Positions 7,584-15,056 of a DNA stretch of 35,256 nt are shown here, one piece after another (within the stretch, counting starts at the first letter, position 1; every line of letters starts with the position of its first letter). Source of the DNA: Clostridiales bacterium (GTDB lineage: Bacteria; Bacillota; Clostridia; Christensenellales; CAG-138); the NCBI GenBank assembly GCA_024698505.1, contig JAILRE010000030.1, positions 1 to 35,256 of the forward strand, given 5' to 3'. The position numbers and the translations under genes were made by a program. The notes below the pieces were generated by a model. The model did no database searches. It worked only from the letters and a program-made list of their open reading frames with translations, and was not told where the DNA came from.

Positions 7584-8732
7584 TTACACGACCGAGGGCT
7601 CGGTGAAGAGGTTGCCCTCCGCAAAGCGGGAGAGCTTGAGCCTGGAAGCGTCGATGGTGGGCGTGAGGCCCAGTATCATCTCGGACATGACCGTGCCCGT
7701 AACGGGGCCGAACATGAAGCCGTGACCGCTGAAGCCGACGGCTACGTAGAAGCCCTCGACGCCCTCCACCTTGTCGTAGATGGGCTGACGGTCGGGCGAC
7801 ATATTGTAGAGGCCCGCCCACTGGCGGATGACGCGGAGCCTGCCGATCGGGGGAAGCACCTTGTCGATCGTCTTGGCCATTTCCTCAAGGAAGTGCCACG
7901 AGGAGGTCCTGCGAAGATCCCTGGGCTCCGAGGAATCGCTGCGGCCCATTATGAACGAGCCGTGCGGCGACTGCTGAACGTAGAGGTTGAGGTTGAACGC
8001 CATTACCATGGGATCCTGCATATGCTCGACGGGCTCGGTGACGAGTATCTGGTGACGCTCCGAATAGAGCGGCAGATCGACGCCGACCATCTTCGCGATG
8101 CCCTGAGACCAGGCGTTCGCCGCATTGACGACTATGCGGGTCTCGATATAGCCCTTGTTCGTCTCCACGCCGACTATCCTGCCTTTTTCGACCTTTATGC
8201 CGGTCACCTCGGTGTAGGTGTTGAACTCAACGCCGAGCCTCTTGGCGGCCTTATAGAAGGCGTCCGTCGTCTTGTGGGGATTGAGGAAGCCGTCCTTCTG
8301 GCAGTATGCCGCGCCGGAGAGTATGGAGGTGTTGAGGTGAGGAACCATCTCCTTCGCCTCCTCAAGGCTGACCATGCGCGAGGGGATGCCGCAGGCGTGC
8401 TGCACCTCGATGTTCTTCCTGAACTGGGAGAGCTCCTTCTCGGTATCGGCGATCATGAGGTAGCCGCTCTGGCGGAGCTCGATATCGCCGTCGTACTCGA
8501 GTATGTCGTTCGCATGCTCAAAGAACTCGGTGGAGAATTTGGACATGCGGCAGTTCATCTCGGTTCCCCACTGCATACGGAAGCCCGCGCCGCAGGCGCC
8601 GGTGGAGCCGGAGCAGATGAAGCCTTTTTCAAGCACTACGATGTTCTTCGCGCCGCGGACGGCCAGATTGTAGGCTATGGAGCAGCCGGACATGCCGGCG
8701 CCGATGATTACGATATCCGCTTTATTCTTCAT
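7584..8732 (-). CDS. FAD-dependent DAO-family oxidoreductase, catalytic subunit of multi-subunit proline dehydrogenase
   Basis: The 382-residue protein starts with the dinucleotide-binding motif VIIGAGMSGCSIAYNLA (about 7-23) and VVLEKG. It matches the DAO (PF01266) family, like sarcosine oxidase beta, HcnC and the beta subunit of archaeal dye-linked L-proline dehydrogenase. The late GFSGHGFMFGP motif contacts the flavin in this family. Expected reaction: L-proline to 1-pyrroline-5-carboxylate, with electrons passed to the partner subunits. The substrate is inferred from the P5C dehydrogenase gene heading the operon; hydroxyproline or another secondary amine is possible. Its ATG overlaps the BFD-subunit gene by 11 bases, and GGAGG precedes it. 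Last gene of the operon. Confidence 0.82.
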   Translation of the reverse strand: MKNKADIVIIGAGMSGCSIAYNLAVRGAKNIVVLEKGFICSGSTGACGAGFRMQWGTEMNCRMSKFSTEFFEHANDILEYDGDIELRQSGYLMIADTEKELSQFRKNIEVQHACGIPSRMVSLEEAKEMVPHLNTSILSGAAYCQKDGFLNPHKTTDAFYKAAKRLGVEFNTYTEVTGIKVEKGRIVGVETNKGYIETRIVVNAANAWSQGIAKMVGVDLPLYSERHQILVTEPVEHMQDPMVMAFNLNLYVQQSPHGSFIMGRSDSSEPRDLRRTSSWHFLEEMAKTIDKVLPPIGRLRVIRQWAGLYNMSPDRQPIYDKVEGVEGFYVAVGFSGHGFMFGPVTGTVMSEMILGLTPTIDASRLKLSRFAEGNLFTEPSVV

Positions 8733-9003
8733 TCTTTTCGGCCTCCTCCGCGATAAGATGCAGCTTCACACCGACCACCGGGGGACGAATGTTGTGGAAC
8801 TTGAGATCGGCTATGTTCTGACCGGTGGCGTTCGCTATCTCCCTGAGCACGAGCTGCCCGCAGGTCTTGCCCTGGCAGGGGCCCATGCCGATGCGGGTTA
8901 TCCTCTTGATCTCATCATAGGTGACGTAGCCCTGCGCGATAAGATCCCTGATGTCCTTCAGCGTAACGTCCGAACAACGGCAAATGATGGTGTTCTCATC
9001 CAT
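8722..9003 (-). CDS. BFD-like [2Fe-2S] subunit
   Basis: The 93-residue protein has the BFD (bacterioferritin-associated ferredoxin, PF04324) pattern: Cys8 and Cys10 in IICRCSDVT, Cys43 and Cys48 in GMGPCQGKTCG. These four cysteines bind one [2Fe-2S] cluster. In HcnABC, octopine/nopaline oxidase and dye-linked proline dehydrogenase systems such a domain relays electrons between the two flavoproteins, either fused or as a separate small subunit as here. It starts four bases after the ferredoxin gene ends, with GGAGG upstream. Confidence 0.85.
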   Translation of the reverse strand: MDENTIICRCSDVTLKDIRDLIAQGYVTYDEIKRITRIGMGPCQGKTCGQLVLREIANATGQNIADLKFHNIRPPVVGVKLHLIAEEAEKNEE

Positions 9004-9007
9004 GCGC

Positions 9008-9496
9008 TTACGCCTCCCTCCTGAAATTTCTGAAATCGTAGAGGTACTTGCGGTCGACCTCCAGCGTGACGACCGGGGTGCGGTCGAAGGAGGGCGGATC
9101 CATGACCTTTATGACCTTCGCCTCGCAGATGGGCTGACCCGCTCTGTCAAGGCCCGTGACCTTTTCGCCCGCCTCGGGAAGGGGCAGGAACTCATAGGGG
9201 ATGCGGAACTGTACGGTATCGGGGGATTTGGAGCCGTCGACTATCATTATCGAAAGCCCGGGACACTTCGAAACGCACACGCCGCAGCCCGTGCAGACGT
9301 TTTCATCCCTGCAGGGGATGTTGTTGATATCTTCGCCGATCGTTATAGCGCCGAAGGGGCATGCGGTCTGGCAGGGATTGCAGGGGATCTTCTGATAGCA
9401 TTCCACCACCGCGACCGGGCCCTTGTTGATCCTCTCAATGGGAGGAAATTTCGTCATGACCATTTCACGGGTGGCCACACCTGTTTTCTCAAACAT
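9008..9496 (-). CDS. Two-cluster 4Fe-4S ferredoxin subunit
   Basis: The protein is 162 residues if started at the second ATG (9496), which has GGAGG seven bases upstream; the first ATG at 9502 is almost on top of the Shine-Dalgarno. Cysteines group as C39-x2-C42-x3-C46-P, with further cysteines at 33 and 62, and as C68-x2-C71-x2-C74-x3-C78-P. This is the pattern of two [4Fe-4S] clusters. The C-terminal half (about 90-160) is a beta-rich tail with no motif I recognise. In archaeal four-subunit proline dehydrogenases an equivalent small ferredoxin subunit shuttles electrons between the flavoprotein subunits, and I infer the same role here. Confidence 0.82.
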   Translation of the reverse strand: MFEKTGVATREMVMTKFPPIERINKGPVAVVECYQKIPCNPCQTACPFGAITIGEDINNIPCRDENVCTGCGVCVSKCPGLSIMIVDGSKSPDTVQFRIPYEFLPLPEAGEKVTGLDRAGQPICEAKVIKVMDPPSFDRTPVVTLEVDRKYLYDFRNFRREA

Positions 9497-9508
9497 ATCC
9501 ATTCCTCC

Positions 9509-10591
9509 TTACAGTTGGCTGATTTTCATTCCGGCGCGGATCCTTTCCCCAACGGGGCCGGACCTCAGGTTGTCGAGCTGGCTGAGATAATCCAGCCTGC
9601 GCTGTTCGAAATCGGCCGGAACGTGGCCGAGCTTTGCCGCGGCGCAAAGGCCCGCGAGATATCCCTCCGCCATGGCGGAGCTGGCCTCCTCGATGCCGGA
9701 GGCGTCCCCTGCGACGAATATGCCGGGGATGCTCGTCTCGCAGGATTCCGTCCTCATGGGGACCTGGCCCGAGAGCTGGCCGACGTATTTCATCTCGGCC
9801 CCGCGCATAGCCAGAAGCTCGTTGAGGGGGCTGAGACCGACGGATATGCACATCACGTCGACGTCGTAACGCTTTTCGGTGCCGGGAATGGGACGGAATT
9901 TATCATCCACTTCGCAGACTATCGCGGCCTCGAGGCAATCCGTTCCGATGGCCTCCTTGACCGTATGGGAGGTGAGTATGGGCACGCCCATCCTCGCAAG
10001 CTTGGAGGCGTGCACGAGATATGCGCCTATGCGCGGCGCGGCGTCGAGGACGGCTACGACCTCTATGCCGGCCTGTATGAGCTGATAGCTTACTATAACG
10101 CCGATATTGCCCGCGCCTACCATGAGCACGCGGTTGCCCGGGCGAATGCCGTAAACGTTCATGAGCGTCTGCACGGCGCCCGCGCCGTAGATGCCCGGCA
10201 GATCGTTGTTGGGGAACGCCAGGGACTTTTCAAAGGCGCCCGTCGCGCAGATAACGGACTGCGCCTTGATCTTGAAATATTCCTTCTCGTCCTTAAGGAC
10301 GGTGACGACGTTGTCCTCATAGAAGCCGACGGCGGTGGAATTGAGCATTATCTCGATCCTGTCGCCGTATTCCTCGACCTTTTTAAGGAGTATGCCCGCA
10401 ATATCGACGCCCCTGTGGGAGGCGTACTGGCTCTCCGAGCCGAAGAACATATGCGTCTGCTTTATGAGCTGTCCGCCGGGCCTGAAGCCGCGCTCGAGCA
10501 CGAGCACCTTAGCTCCGGATTCGGCGGCGGAGACGGCGGCGCAGAGACCTGCGGGGCCGGATCCGATGATGAGCAGTTCGACTTCCTTCAT
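9509..10591 (-). CDS. FAD/NAD(P)-binding oxidoreductase, alpha subunit of multi-subunit proline dehydrogenase
   Basis: The 360-residue protein has two Rossmann motifs: LIIGSGPAGLCAAVSAAESG at about 7-26 for FAD, and VLMVGAGNIGVIVSYQL at about 155-171 for a nicotinamide nucleotide. It also has ATGAFE and the late FVAGDASG flavin motif. It resembles HcnB, the SoxA middle domain and the NADH-dehydrogenase-like alpha subunit of dye-linked proline dehydrogenases. It probably accepts electrons coming from the catalytic subunit through the iron-sulfur proteins and reduces NAD(P)+ or another carrier. Its ATG overlaps the stop of the 2Fe-2S gene (ATGA), implying coupled translation. The remaining operon genes follow within a few bases. 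Confidence 0.83.
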   Translation of the reverse strand: MKEVELLIIGSGPAGLCAAVSAAESGAKVLVLERGFRPGGQLIKQTHMFFGSESQYASHRGVDIAGILLKKVEEYGDRIEIMLNSTAVGFYEDNVVTVLKDEKEYFKIKAQSVICATGAFEKSLAFPNNDLPGIYGAGAVQTLMNVYGIRPGNRVLMVGAGNIGVIVSYQLIQAGIEVVAVLDAAPRIGAYLVHASKLARMGVPILTSHTVKEAIGTDCLEAAIVCEVDDKFRPIPGTEKRYDVDVMCISVGLSPLNELLAMRGAEMKYVGQLSGQVPMRTESCETSIPGIFVAGDASGIEEASSAMAEGYLAGLCAAAKLGHVPADFEQRRLDYLSQLDNLRSGPVGERIRAGMKISQL

Positions 10592-10893
10592 TCGATCCTC
10601 CCCTTTCCTTCCTGTGTCTCGACCTTCATGCCTTCGCGCAGGAGCGTGATGCAGGTACGGACGTTGGGCTCTCCGTCGACCGTCATCTGGCAGGAGGCGC
10701 AGTTGCCTATCGCGCAGTAGAATCCGCGGGGACGGTGTTTTTCAGGGCTTTTCGCAAGCACTTTCACGCCTGCGGCGTGGAGCGCGGCGGCGATGGTCTC
10801 GCCCTCGTAGCCCTTCATGGGTTGGCCGTTGAAGGTGAAGTTGATCTCCCTGCCGCGGTCAAAGGTTAAAATCGGGTGCTGGTTGATCCTCAT
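10588..10893 (-). CDS. [2Fe-2S] small subunit (Fer2_4 / HcnA-like)
   Basis: The 101-residue protein has the plant-type ferredoxin fold found in HcnA and the N-terminal part of sarcosine oxidase alpha (Fer2_4, PF13510): ITFTF-type strands, then GETIAAALHAAGV. Four cysteines follow at 60, 65, 68 and 81 (YCAIGNCASCQ and VRTC) that would bind one [2Fe-2S] cluster. In many relatives this domain is fused to the FAD/NAD subunit; here it is a separate gene that overlaps it by four bases. AAAGGA lies upstream of its ATG, 60 bases after the P5C dehydrogenase stop. Confidence 0.82.
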   Translation of the reverse strand: MRINQHPILTFDRGREINFTFNGQPMKGYEGETIAAALHAAGVKVLAKSPEKHRPRGFYCAIGNCASCQMTVDGEPNVRTCITLLREGMKVETQEGKGRIE

Positions 10894-10953
10894 ATCCGCA
10901 TATCCTTTCGTTAAAGAATTCCGAATAGTCCTCTTTTATTCGATCCGACGGGA

Positions 10954-12582
10954 TCACTTCTCCGACATATAGGGATAGGCGATTGCTTCGGAGGGATTGA
11001 AGGTCTCCTTCACGCAGTGCGGGCTCATCCAGCGGATCATGTTGAGAGCGGTGCCCGCCTTGTCGTTCGTGCCGGAAGCGCGCGCGCCGCCGAAGGGCTG
11101 CTGGCCGACTACGGCGCCGGTGCACTTGTCGTTGATGTAGAAGTTGCCCGCCGAATGCAGGAGCGCGTGCTCCATCATTACGATGGCCTCGCGGTCCTGA
11201 GCGAATATGGCGCCGGTCAGCGCGTACGGGGAAGCCTTGTCGCAGACCTTCAATGTCTCCTCCAGCTCGTCGTCGGGATAGACGTAGACGGAGACGATCG
11301 GCCCGAATATCTCGTTGACCATGGACTCGTAATCGGGCTTCTTGCAGACAATAACGGTGGGCTCTACGAACCAGCCCTTGGAATCGTCGTAATTGCCGCC
11401 GATGGCGATCTCACAGTCGGGATCCTGCTTCGCGCGGTCGATATAGCCCTTGCAGCGGTCGAAGGAGGCCTTGTCGATGACGGCGGCGAGGAAGGTATCG
11501 AAATCCTGAACGTCGCCCATTTTAGCTTCCTTCATCATTTCCTTCATGGCGGAAAGGACGTCCGGCCAGATGCTCTCGGGAACGAAGGCGCGGGAGCAGG
11601 CGGAGCACTTCTGGCCCTGATACTCGAACGAGCCGCGGATCAGCGCAGCGGCGAGCGGACGGACCTTCGCGGTCTTATGCGCGAATATGAAGTCCTTGCC
11701 TCCGGTCTCGCCGACGATGCGGGGATAATTCTGATAGGAGGCGATGTTCTCGCCGATCTGCTTCCAGACGCTCTGGAATACCTCGGTGGAGCCGGTGAAG
11801 TGGAAGCCCGCGAGCTCCTTGCGGGAGATGACGTATTTGGCCATGTCGCTGCCGTTGCAGGGAACGAAATTGATGACGCCCGCGGGAAGGCCGCAGTCCA
11901 TCAGCAGCTTCATGTAGTAGTAATTGGAAAGCACCGCCGTGCGGGAGGGCTTCCATACCGCCACGTTGCCGACTATCGCCGGCGCGGTGGGAAGGTTGCC
12001 GCCGATGGAGGTGAAGTTGAACGGGGTTATTGCACAGATGAAGCCGTCGAGCGCGCGGTAATCCTGACGGTCCCAGATGCCGGGGATGGAGGCGGGCTGA
12101 TCCTTGAATATCTCCTGAGCGGACCACACGCCGAACCTCAGAAAGTCGGCGAGCTCCGCGATATCTATTTCAGCCTGGAACACGGTCTTGGACTGGCCGA
12201 GCATCGTGGAGGCGTTGAGCACCTTGCGGTAGGGGCCCGTGATCATATCGGCCGCTTTGAGGAATATCGCGGAACGATGTTCCCACGGCATATCCTCCCA
12301 GGCTTTCTTGGCGGCAAGAGCGGCGTCGACCGCCATCTTGAGCTCCTTCTCGCCTGCCATCGAGCATTCCGCTATCACGTGGTGATGATCATGCGGCATG
12401 GTGACCTTGAAGGTCTTCTCGGTGAAGATCTCCTTCCCGCCGATAATGAGCGGGATCTTCACGATCTCGGCGGACTGGCGGGCAAGCTCTTCCTTCAGCT
12501 CCGCGCGTTCCTTCGACCCGGGCATATAGCCGCGGAAAGCGTCGTTTTCGGGTCTTTTGATGGTGAAATAAGCGTTTGACAT
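10954..12582 (-). CDS. pruA: L-glutamate gamma-semialdehyde (1-pyrroline-5-carboxylate) dehydrogenase
   Basis: The 542-residue aldehyde dehydrogenase resembles the stand-alone P5C dehydrogenases (ALDH4A1-like length and motifs). It has ITPFNFTSIGGNLPTAPAI, HFTGST, the general-base Glu292 in VGETGGKD, the catalytic Cys326 in YQGQKCSACSR, and EIFGPIVSVYVY. It oxidises glutamate semialdehyde, formed from P5C, to glutamate with NAD+. The start at 12582 is set by GAAGGAGGA just upstream; an earlier in-frame start lacks a site. As first gene of the operon with the multi-subunit amine dehydrogenase, it points to complete proline-to-glutamate degradation. It would also accept 4-hydroxyglutamate semialdehyde from hydroxyproline. 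Confidence 0.9.
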   Translation of the reverse strand: MSNAYFTIKRPENDAFRGYMPGSKERAELKEELARQSAEIVKIPLIIGGKEIFTEKTFKVTMPHDHHHVIAECSMAGEKELKMAVDAALAAKKAWEDMPWEHRSAIFLKAADMITGPYRKVLNASTMLGQSKTVFQAEIDIAELADFLRFGVWSAQEIFKDQPASIPGIWDRQDYRALDGFICAITPFNFTSIGGNLPTAPAIVGNVAVWKPSRTAVLSNYYYMKLLMDCGLPAGVINFVPCNGSDMAKYVISRKELAGFHFTGSTEVFQSVWKQIGENIASYQNYPRIVGETGGKDFIFAHKTAKVRPLAAALIRGSFEYQGQKCSACSRAFVPESIWPDVLSAMKEMMKEAKMGDVQDFDTFLAAVIDKASFDRCKGYIDRAKQDPDCEIAIGGNYDDSKGWFVEPTVIVCKKPDYESMVNEIFGPIVSVYVYPDDELEETLKVCDKASPYALTGAIFAQDREAIVMMEHALLHSAGNFYINDKCTGAVVGQQPFGGARASGTNDKAGTALNMIRWMSPHCVKETFNPSEAIAYPYMSEK

Positions 12583-12655
12583 GATTCCTCCTTCTTTCGG
12601 CTCAAACAGATATTTTTGATCCTGCGTTATTGCCAAGTCATATTGGAATATCTAT

Positions 12656-12676
12656 GAAAAGTTGTAGAAACTTTTC
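12656..12676. promoter_or_regulatory. Perfect inverted repeat at the start of the proline operon transcript
   Basis: GAAAAGTT (12656-12663) and AACTTTTC (12669-12676) are perfect inverted arms around a 5-base loop. They sit just downstream of the -10 box, covering about +1 to +20 of the minus transcript. It could be a repressor operator or a 5' mRNA hairpin. Confidence 0.55.
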
Positions 12677-12681
12677 GATAT

Positions 12682-12710
12682 AATATAACATATCGGAACG
12701 GCATTGTCAA
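12682..12710 (-). promoter_or_regulatory. Promoter of the proline-catabolic operon
   Basis: TTGACA (12710-12705), a 17-base spacer and TATATT (12687-12682) on the minus strand. It gives a leader of about 90 bases before the pruA ATG. Confidence 0.85.
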
Positions 12711-12748
12711 CGCGGAGTATGCGCCGCAAAGCGCTCTTTTTGGCCGAA

Positions 12749-12810
12749 AACAAACTGCCGAATTCACGATATTTTTACGAAAGCTTTCGTATGGATCGCC
12801 GCAGTTTGTT
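12749..12810. promoter_or_regulatory. Nested palindromes between divergent operons
   Basis: Outer arms AACAAACTGC (12749-12758) and GCAGTTTGTT (12801-12810) enclose a perfect 16-base palindrome TACGAAAGCTTTCGTA (12776-12791). The block lies upstream of the regulator promoter and between it and the proline operon promoter, so it is a candidate binding site for a shared or autoregulatory factor. No gene lies in the 304 bases between the two operons. Confidence 0.5.
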
Positions 12811-12823
12811 ACCGCTTTTGTCA

Positions 12824-12852
12824 TTGAAATCAAAGAAAATTCGGGATATAAT
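12824..12852 (+). promoter_or_regulatory. Promoter of the PhoB-type regulator operon
   Basis: TTGAAA (12824-12829), 17 bases, TATAAT (12847-12852). The predicted start is near 12859, with a leader of about 28 bases containing GGGAGG. Confidence 0.85.
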
Positions 12853-12886
12853 AAACCTTGAAGAAAAAACCTGTGGGAGGTATCCC

Positions 12887-13585
12887 GTGGATCCCGAAAA
12901 GAAACTCATCTATATAGCTGACGACGACGAAAGCATAAGGCAGATCATCAGGACATTCCTTGAAAACGACGGCTTCGCGGCCGAAGCCTTCCCCACGGGG
13001 GACGCTCTTTACGAAAGGTTTGAAAAAAAGCCCTGCGATCTCGCTATACTTGACGTGATGATGCCGGGCTCGGACGGTTTCGCCGTGCTTACGAAGCTCC
13101 GCAGTATAAGCACCGTGCCCGTGATAATGCTGACGGCAAGGGATTCCGATAACGATCTTGCAATGGGCCTGGGCCTCGGCAGCGACGACTATATAACAAA
13201 GCCCTTCTCCGCAATGGCGCTCCTCATGCGGGTGCGGGCGATATTCAGAAGGATCGAATTCGAGAGCACGAAATACGCCCCGGCTAAAAACGGAACGCGC
13301 TTCGGCAGGCTGAGCCTTGACGAAGCTTCCCGCGCAGTACTGCTTGACGATTCGCCCCTGCCCCTCACGCCGACCGAGTACGGCGTGCTGCGGGATCTGA
13401 TGCTGCACCCCGGCGAGGCCGTCTCGCGCGAAGACCTGCTGGACCGCATATGGGGGTTCGAATCCATCGTGGAAACGCGCGCGACGGACGATACCGTAAG
13501 AAGGCTCCGTCAGAAGCTCGAAGGCAGCGGCGTCAGGATAGCGGCCGTCTGGGGATACGGGTTCCGCCTTGAGGAAGAGAAATGA
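12887..13585 (+). CDS. OmpR/PhoB-family response regulator
   Basis: The 232-residue protein starts at a GTG (12887) six bases after GGGAGG; upstream ATGs in the same frame lie before the promoter. The receiver domain (about 6-120) has the acidic pocket ADDDE, phospho-acceptor Asp56 in LAILDVMMPG and the conserved Lys in ITKPFSA. The winged-helix output domain (about 140-230) has LTPTEYGVLRDLMLHPG, SREDLLDRIWG and TDDTVRRLRQKL, ending in GYGFRLE. Its stop overlaps the ATG of the partner kinase (ATGA). It is divergent from the proline operon and cotranscribed with the kinase; control of itself, of the DUF4353 gene or of the proline operon is possible but not shown. Confidence 0.93.
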   Translation: MDPEKKLIYIADDDESIRQIIRTFLENDGFAAEAFPTGDALYERFEKKPCDLAILDVMMPGSDGFAVLTKLRSISTVPVIMLTARDSDNDLAMGLGLGSDDYITKPFSAMALLMRVRAIFRRIEFESTKYAPAKNGTRFGRLSLDEASRAVLLDDSPLPLTPTEYGVLRDLMLHPGEAVSREDLLDRIWGFESIVETRATDDTVRRLRQKLEGSGVRIAAVWGYGFRLEEEK

Positions 13586-14913
13586 AAAAGCCGCATCTTA
13601 AAACGAAAATACTGCTGAAGCTCGTCGGCGTGACCTGCGCGGTGCTGCTCGTCGTCGTGCTTGCTTTCAATCTGTCGATTCGAAGCTATATCAACGCGCG
13701 CATCAATTCGCAGCTTCACGACATTTCGTCCTCCGTTTCGGACGAGCGGCAGGGCGGCCCCGGGAAGCGCTTTGACGAACGCCCCGACCGCGTGACCGGC
13801 GCAAGGGGCAACGCGCTGATACTTACCGAGGACGGCGAGCTGGCGGGCGTCCTTCACGGGGACGAGACCGCGGCGAAGTCTATCGCGGAGAGCTTCGGCG
13901 AGGGCAAGCTGGATGAGAACGGGAGCTTCGCCACTATCAGGACCGACGACGGCGTCTATGCGGTGACCGTGGGCGACGACCCTTTGACAAAGGGCGCGCG
14001 CCTCGTTTCCTATATTGAGATCACGGCGATCACGGGGCTTGCCTCGAGGATGAATCTCATACTCGTCATCGTAACTGCCGCGGCGATACTGCTCTGCGTG
14101 ATACTCAGCCGCATTTTCGCGAAACAGCTGGCAAAGCCCGTGCAGAGCCTTTCGGAGTACGCTCACGATATCGGCGAGGGGAACCTCGAGCCGAGGGAGA
14201 TGGAATTCAAGGACGCCGAGTTCTCCGGTCTTGCGGATTCCATGAACCGCATGGCGGCCGCGCTGAAGGAATCGCGGAGCCGCCAGGAGGTATTCTTCCA
14301 GAACGTATCGCACGAACTGCGCACGCCGCTGACCTCGATACGCGGCAGCGCGGAGGGCATCGTCTGCGGCGTGATGGAACCTGCGGCAGCGGGCAAGACC
14401 ATAATGCGCGAATCGGACAAGCTGACCTCCATGGTGGAGGATATCCTTTATATCTCGCGCATCGAGAAGGCGGGAGCCGCCTGCGCGGATCCCATAGACA
14501 TCAGGGACGTGCTCTCACTCTGCGTTTCGGAGCAGAGAACGGATGCGGAAAGCCGGGGGATCCGCTTTGAATTCGACTTCGACGACGCGCCCGCAATGGT
14601 CCGCATACCCGAAAAGGACGGAGAGCGCATTTTCGGCAACATCATTTCGAATGCGATAAGGTACGCCGAGAGCACGGTAAGCCTTTCATGTCACGCCGAG
14701 GGCGAGGAAGCAGTCGTCCGTATCCGCGACGATGGCCCGGGCATCCCCGAAAAGGATCTGCCGCATATCTTCGAGCGCTTCTATAAGGGCGAAGGAGGCA
14801 AGCACGGCATCGGCCTTTCCATCGCAATGGAGGCGGCCAAGGCCTACGGCGGCAGCTTGACTGCCGCGAACGATCCCGGAGCGGTGTTCAATATCACGTT
14901 TCCGAAAGCATGA
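13582..14913 (+). CDS. Sensor histidine kinase (HAMP-HisKA-HATPase)
   Basis: The 443-residue protein has a membrane segment at about 12-32 and an extracellular domain of about 115 residues. A second membrane segment (about 153-175) is followed by a HAMP domain (about 177-228), then HisKA with VSHELRTPLTSIRG (phosphorylated His) and HATPase_c. The ATP-binding boxes are IISNAIRYA (N), DDGPGIP (G1), FERFYKGEGG (F) and HGIGLSIA (G2). It phosphorylates the regulator encoded just upstream. The extracellular part is hydrophilic with no recognised ligand fold. A clear terminator follows, so the operon has two genes. Confidence 0.93.
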   Translation: MKKPHLKTKILLKLVGVTCAVLLVVVLAFNLSIRSYINARINSQLHDISSSVSDERQGGPGKRFDERPDRVTGARGNALILTEDGELAGVLHGDETAAKSIAESFGEGKLDENGSFATIRTDDGVYAVTVGDDPLTKGARLVSYIEITAITGLASRMNLILVIVTAAAILLCVILSRIFAKQLAKPVQSLSEYAHDIGEGNLEPREMEFKDAEFSGLADSMNRMAAALKESRSRQEVFFQNVSHELRTPLTSIRGSAEGIVCGVMEPAAAGKTIMRESDKLTSMVEDILYISRIEKAGAACADPIDIRDVLSLCVSEQRTDAESRGIRFEFDFDDAPAMVRIPEKDGERIFGNIISNAIRYAESTVSLSCHAEGEEAVVRIRDDGPGIPEKDLPHIFERFYKGEGGKHGIGLSIAMEAAKAYGGSLTAANDPGAVFNITFPKA

Positions 14914-14929
14914 TCCATAATGATCAACG

Positions 14930-14960
14930 AGAGCCTCGGCGCATTCGCCGAGGCTCTTTT
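14930..14960 (+). terminator. Rho-independent terminator after the kinase
   Basis: AGAGCCTCGGCG (14930-14941) and CGCCGAGGCTCT (14946-14957) form a perfect 12-bp stem with a 4-base loop, followed by TTTTC. Confidence 0.92.
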
Positions 14961-15018
14961 CGTACATTCTGCGTATTTTTCGACGCACTTTTTCGGAGAT
15001 GCGCCCGGAGAAAGCGGC

Positions 15019-15024
15019 TATAAT
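15019..15024 (+). promoter_or_regulatory. -10 box ahead of the DUF4353 gene
   Basis: TATAAT lies 32 bases before the ATG, but there is no good -35 hexamer 17 bases upstream. The promoter may therefore need an activator, possibly the adjacent PhoB-type regulator. Confidence 0.45.
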
Positions 15025-15056
15025 TAGCTCAACAAAGGAAACGGGAGGTGTTCGAA

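Noticed and set aside
8951..10720. Long plus-strand open frame opposite the proline dehydrogenase genes
   Set aside because: It lies antisense to several well-recognised iron-sulfur and flavoprotein genes, has no ribosome site and no family motif; long antisense frames are expected at this GC content.
11017..12579. Plus-strand frame of 520 codons opposite pruA
   Set aside because: A shadow of a clear aldehyde dehydrogenase gene, with Gly/Val/Asp-rich low-information translation.
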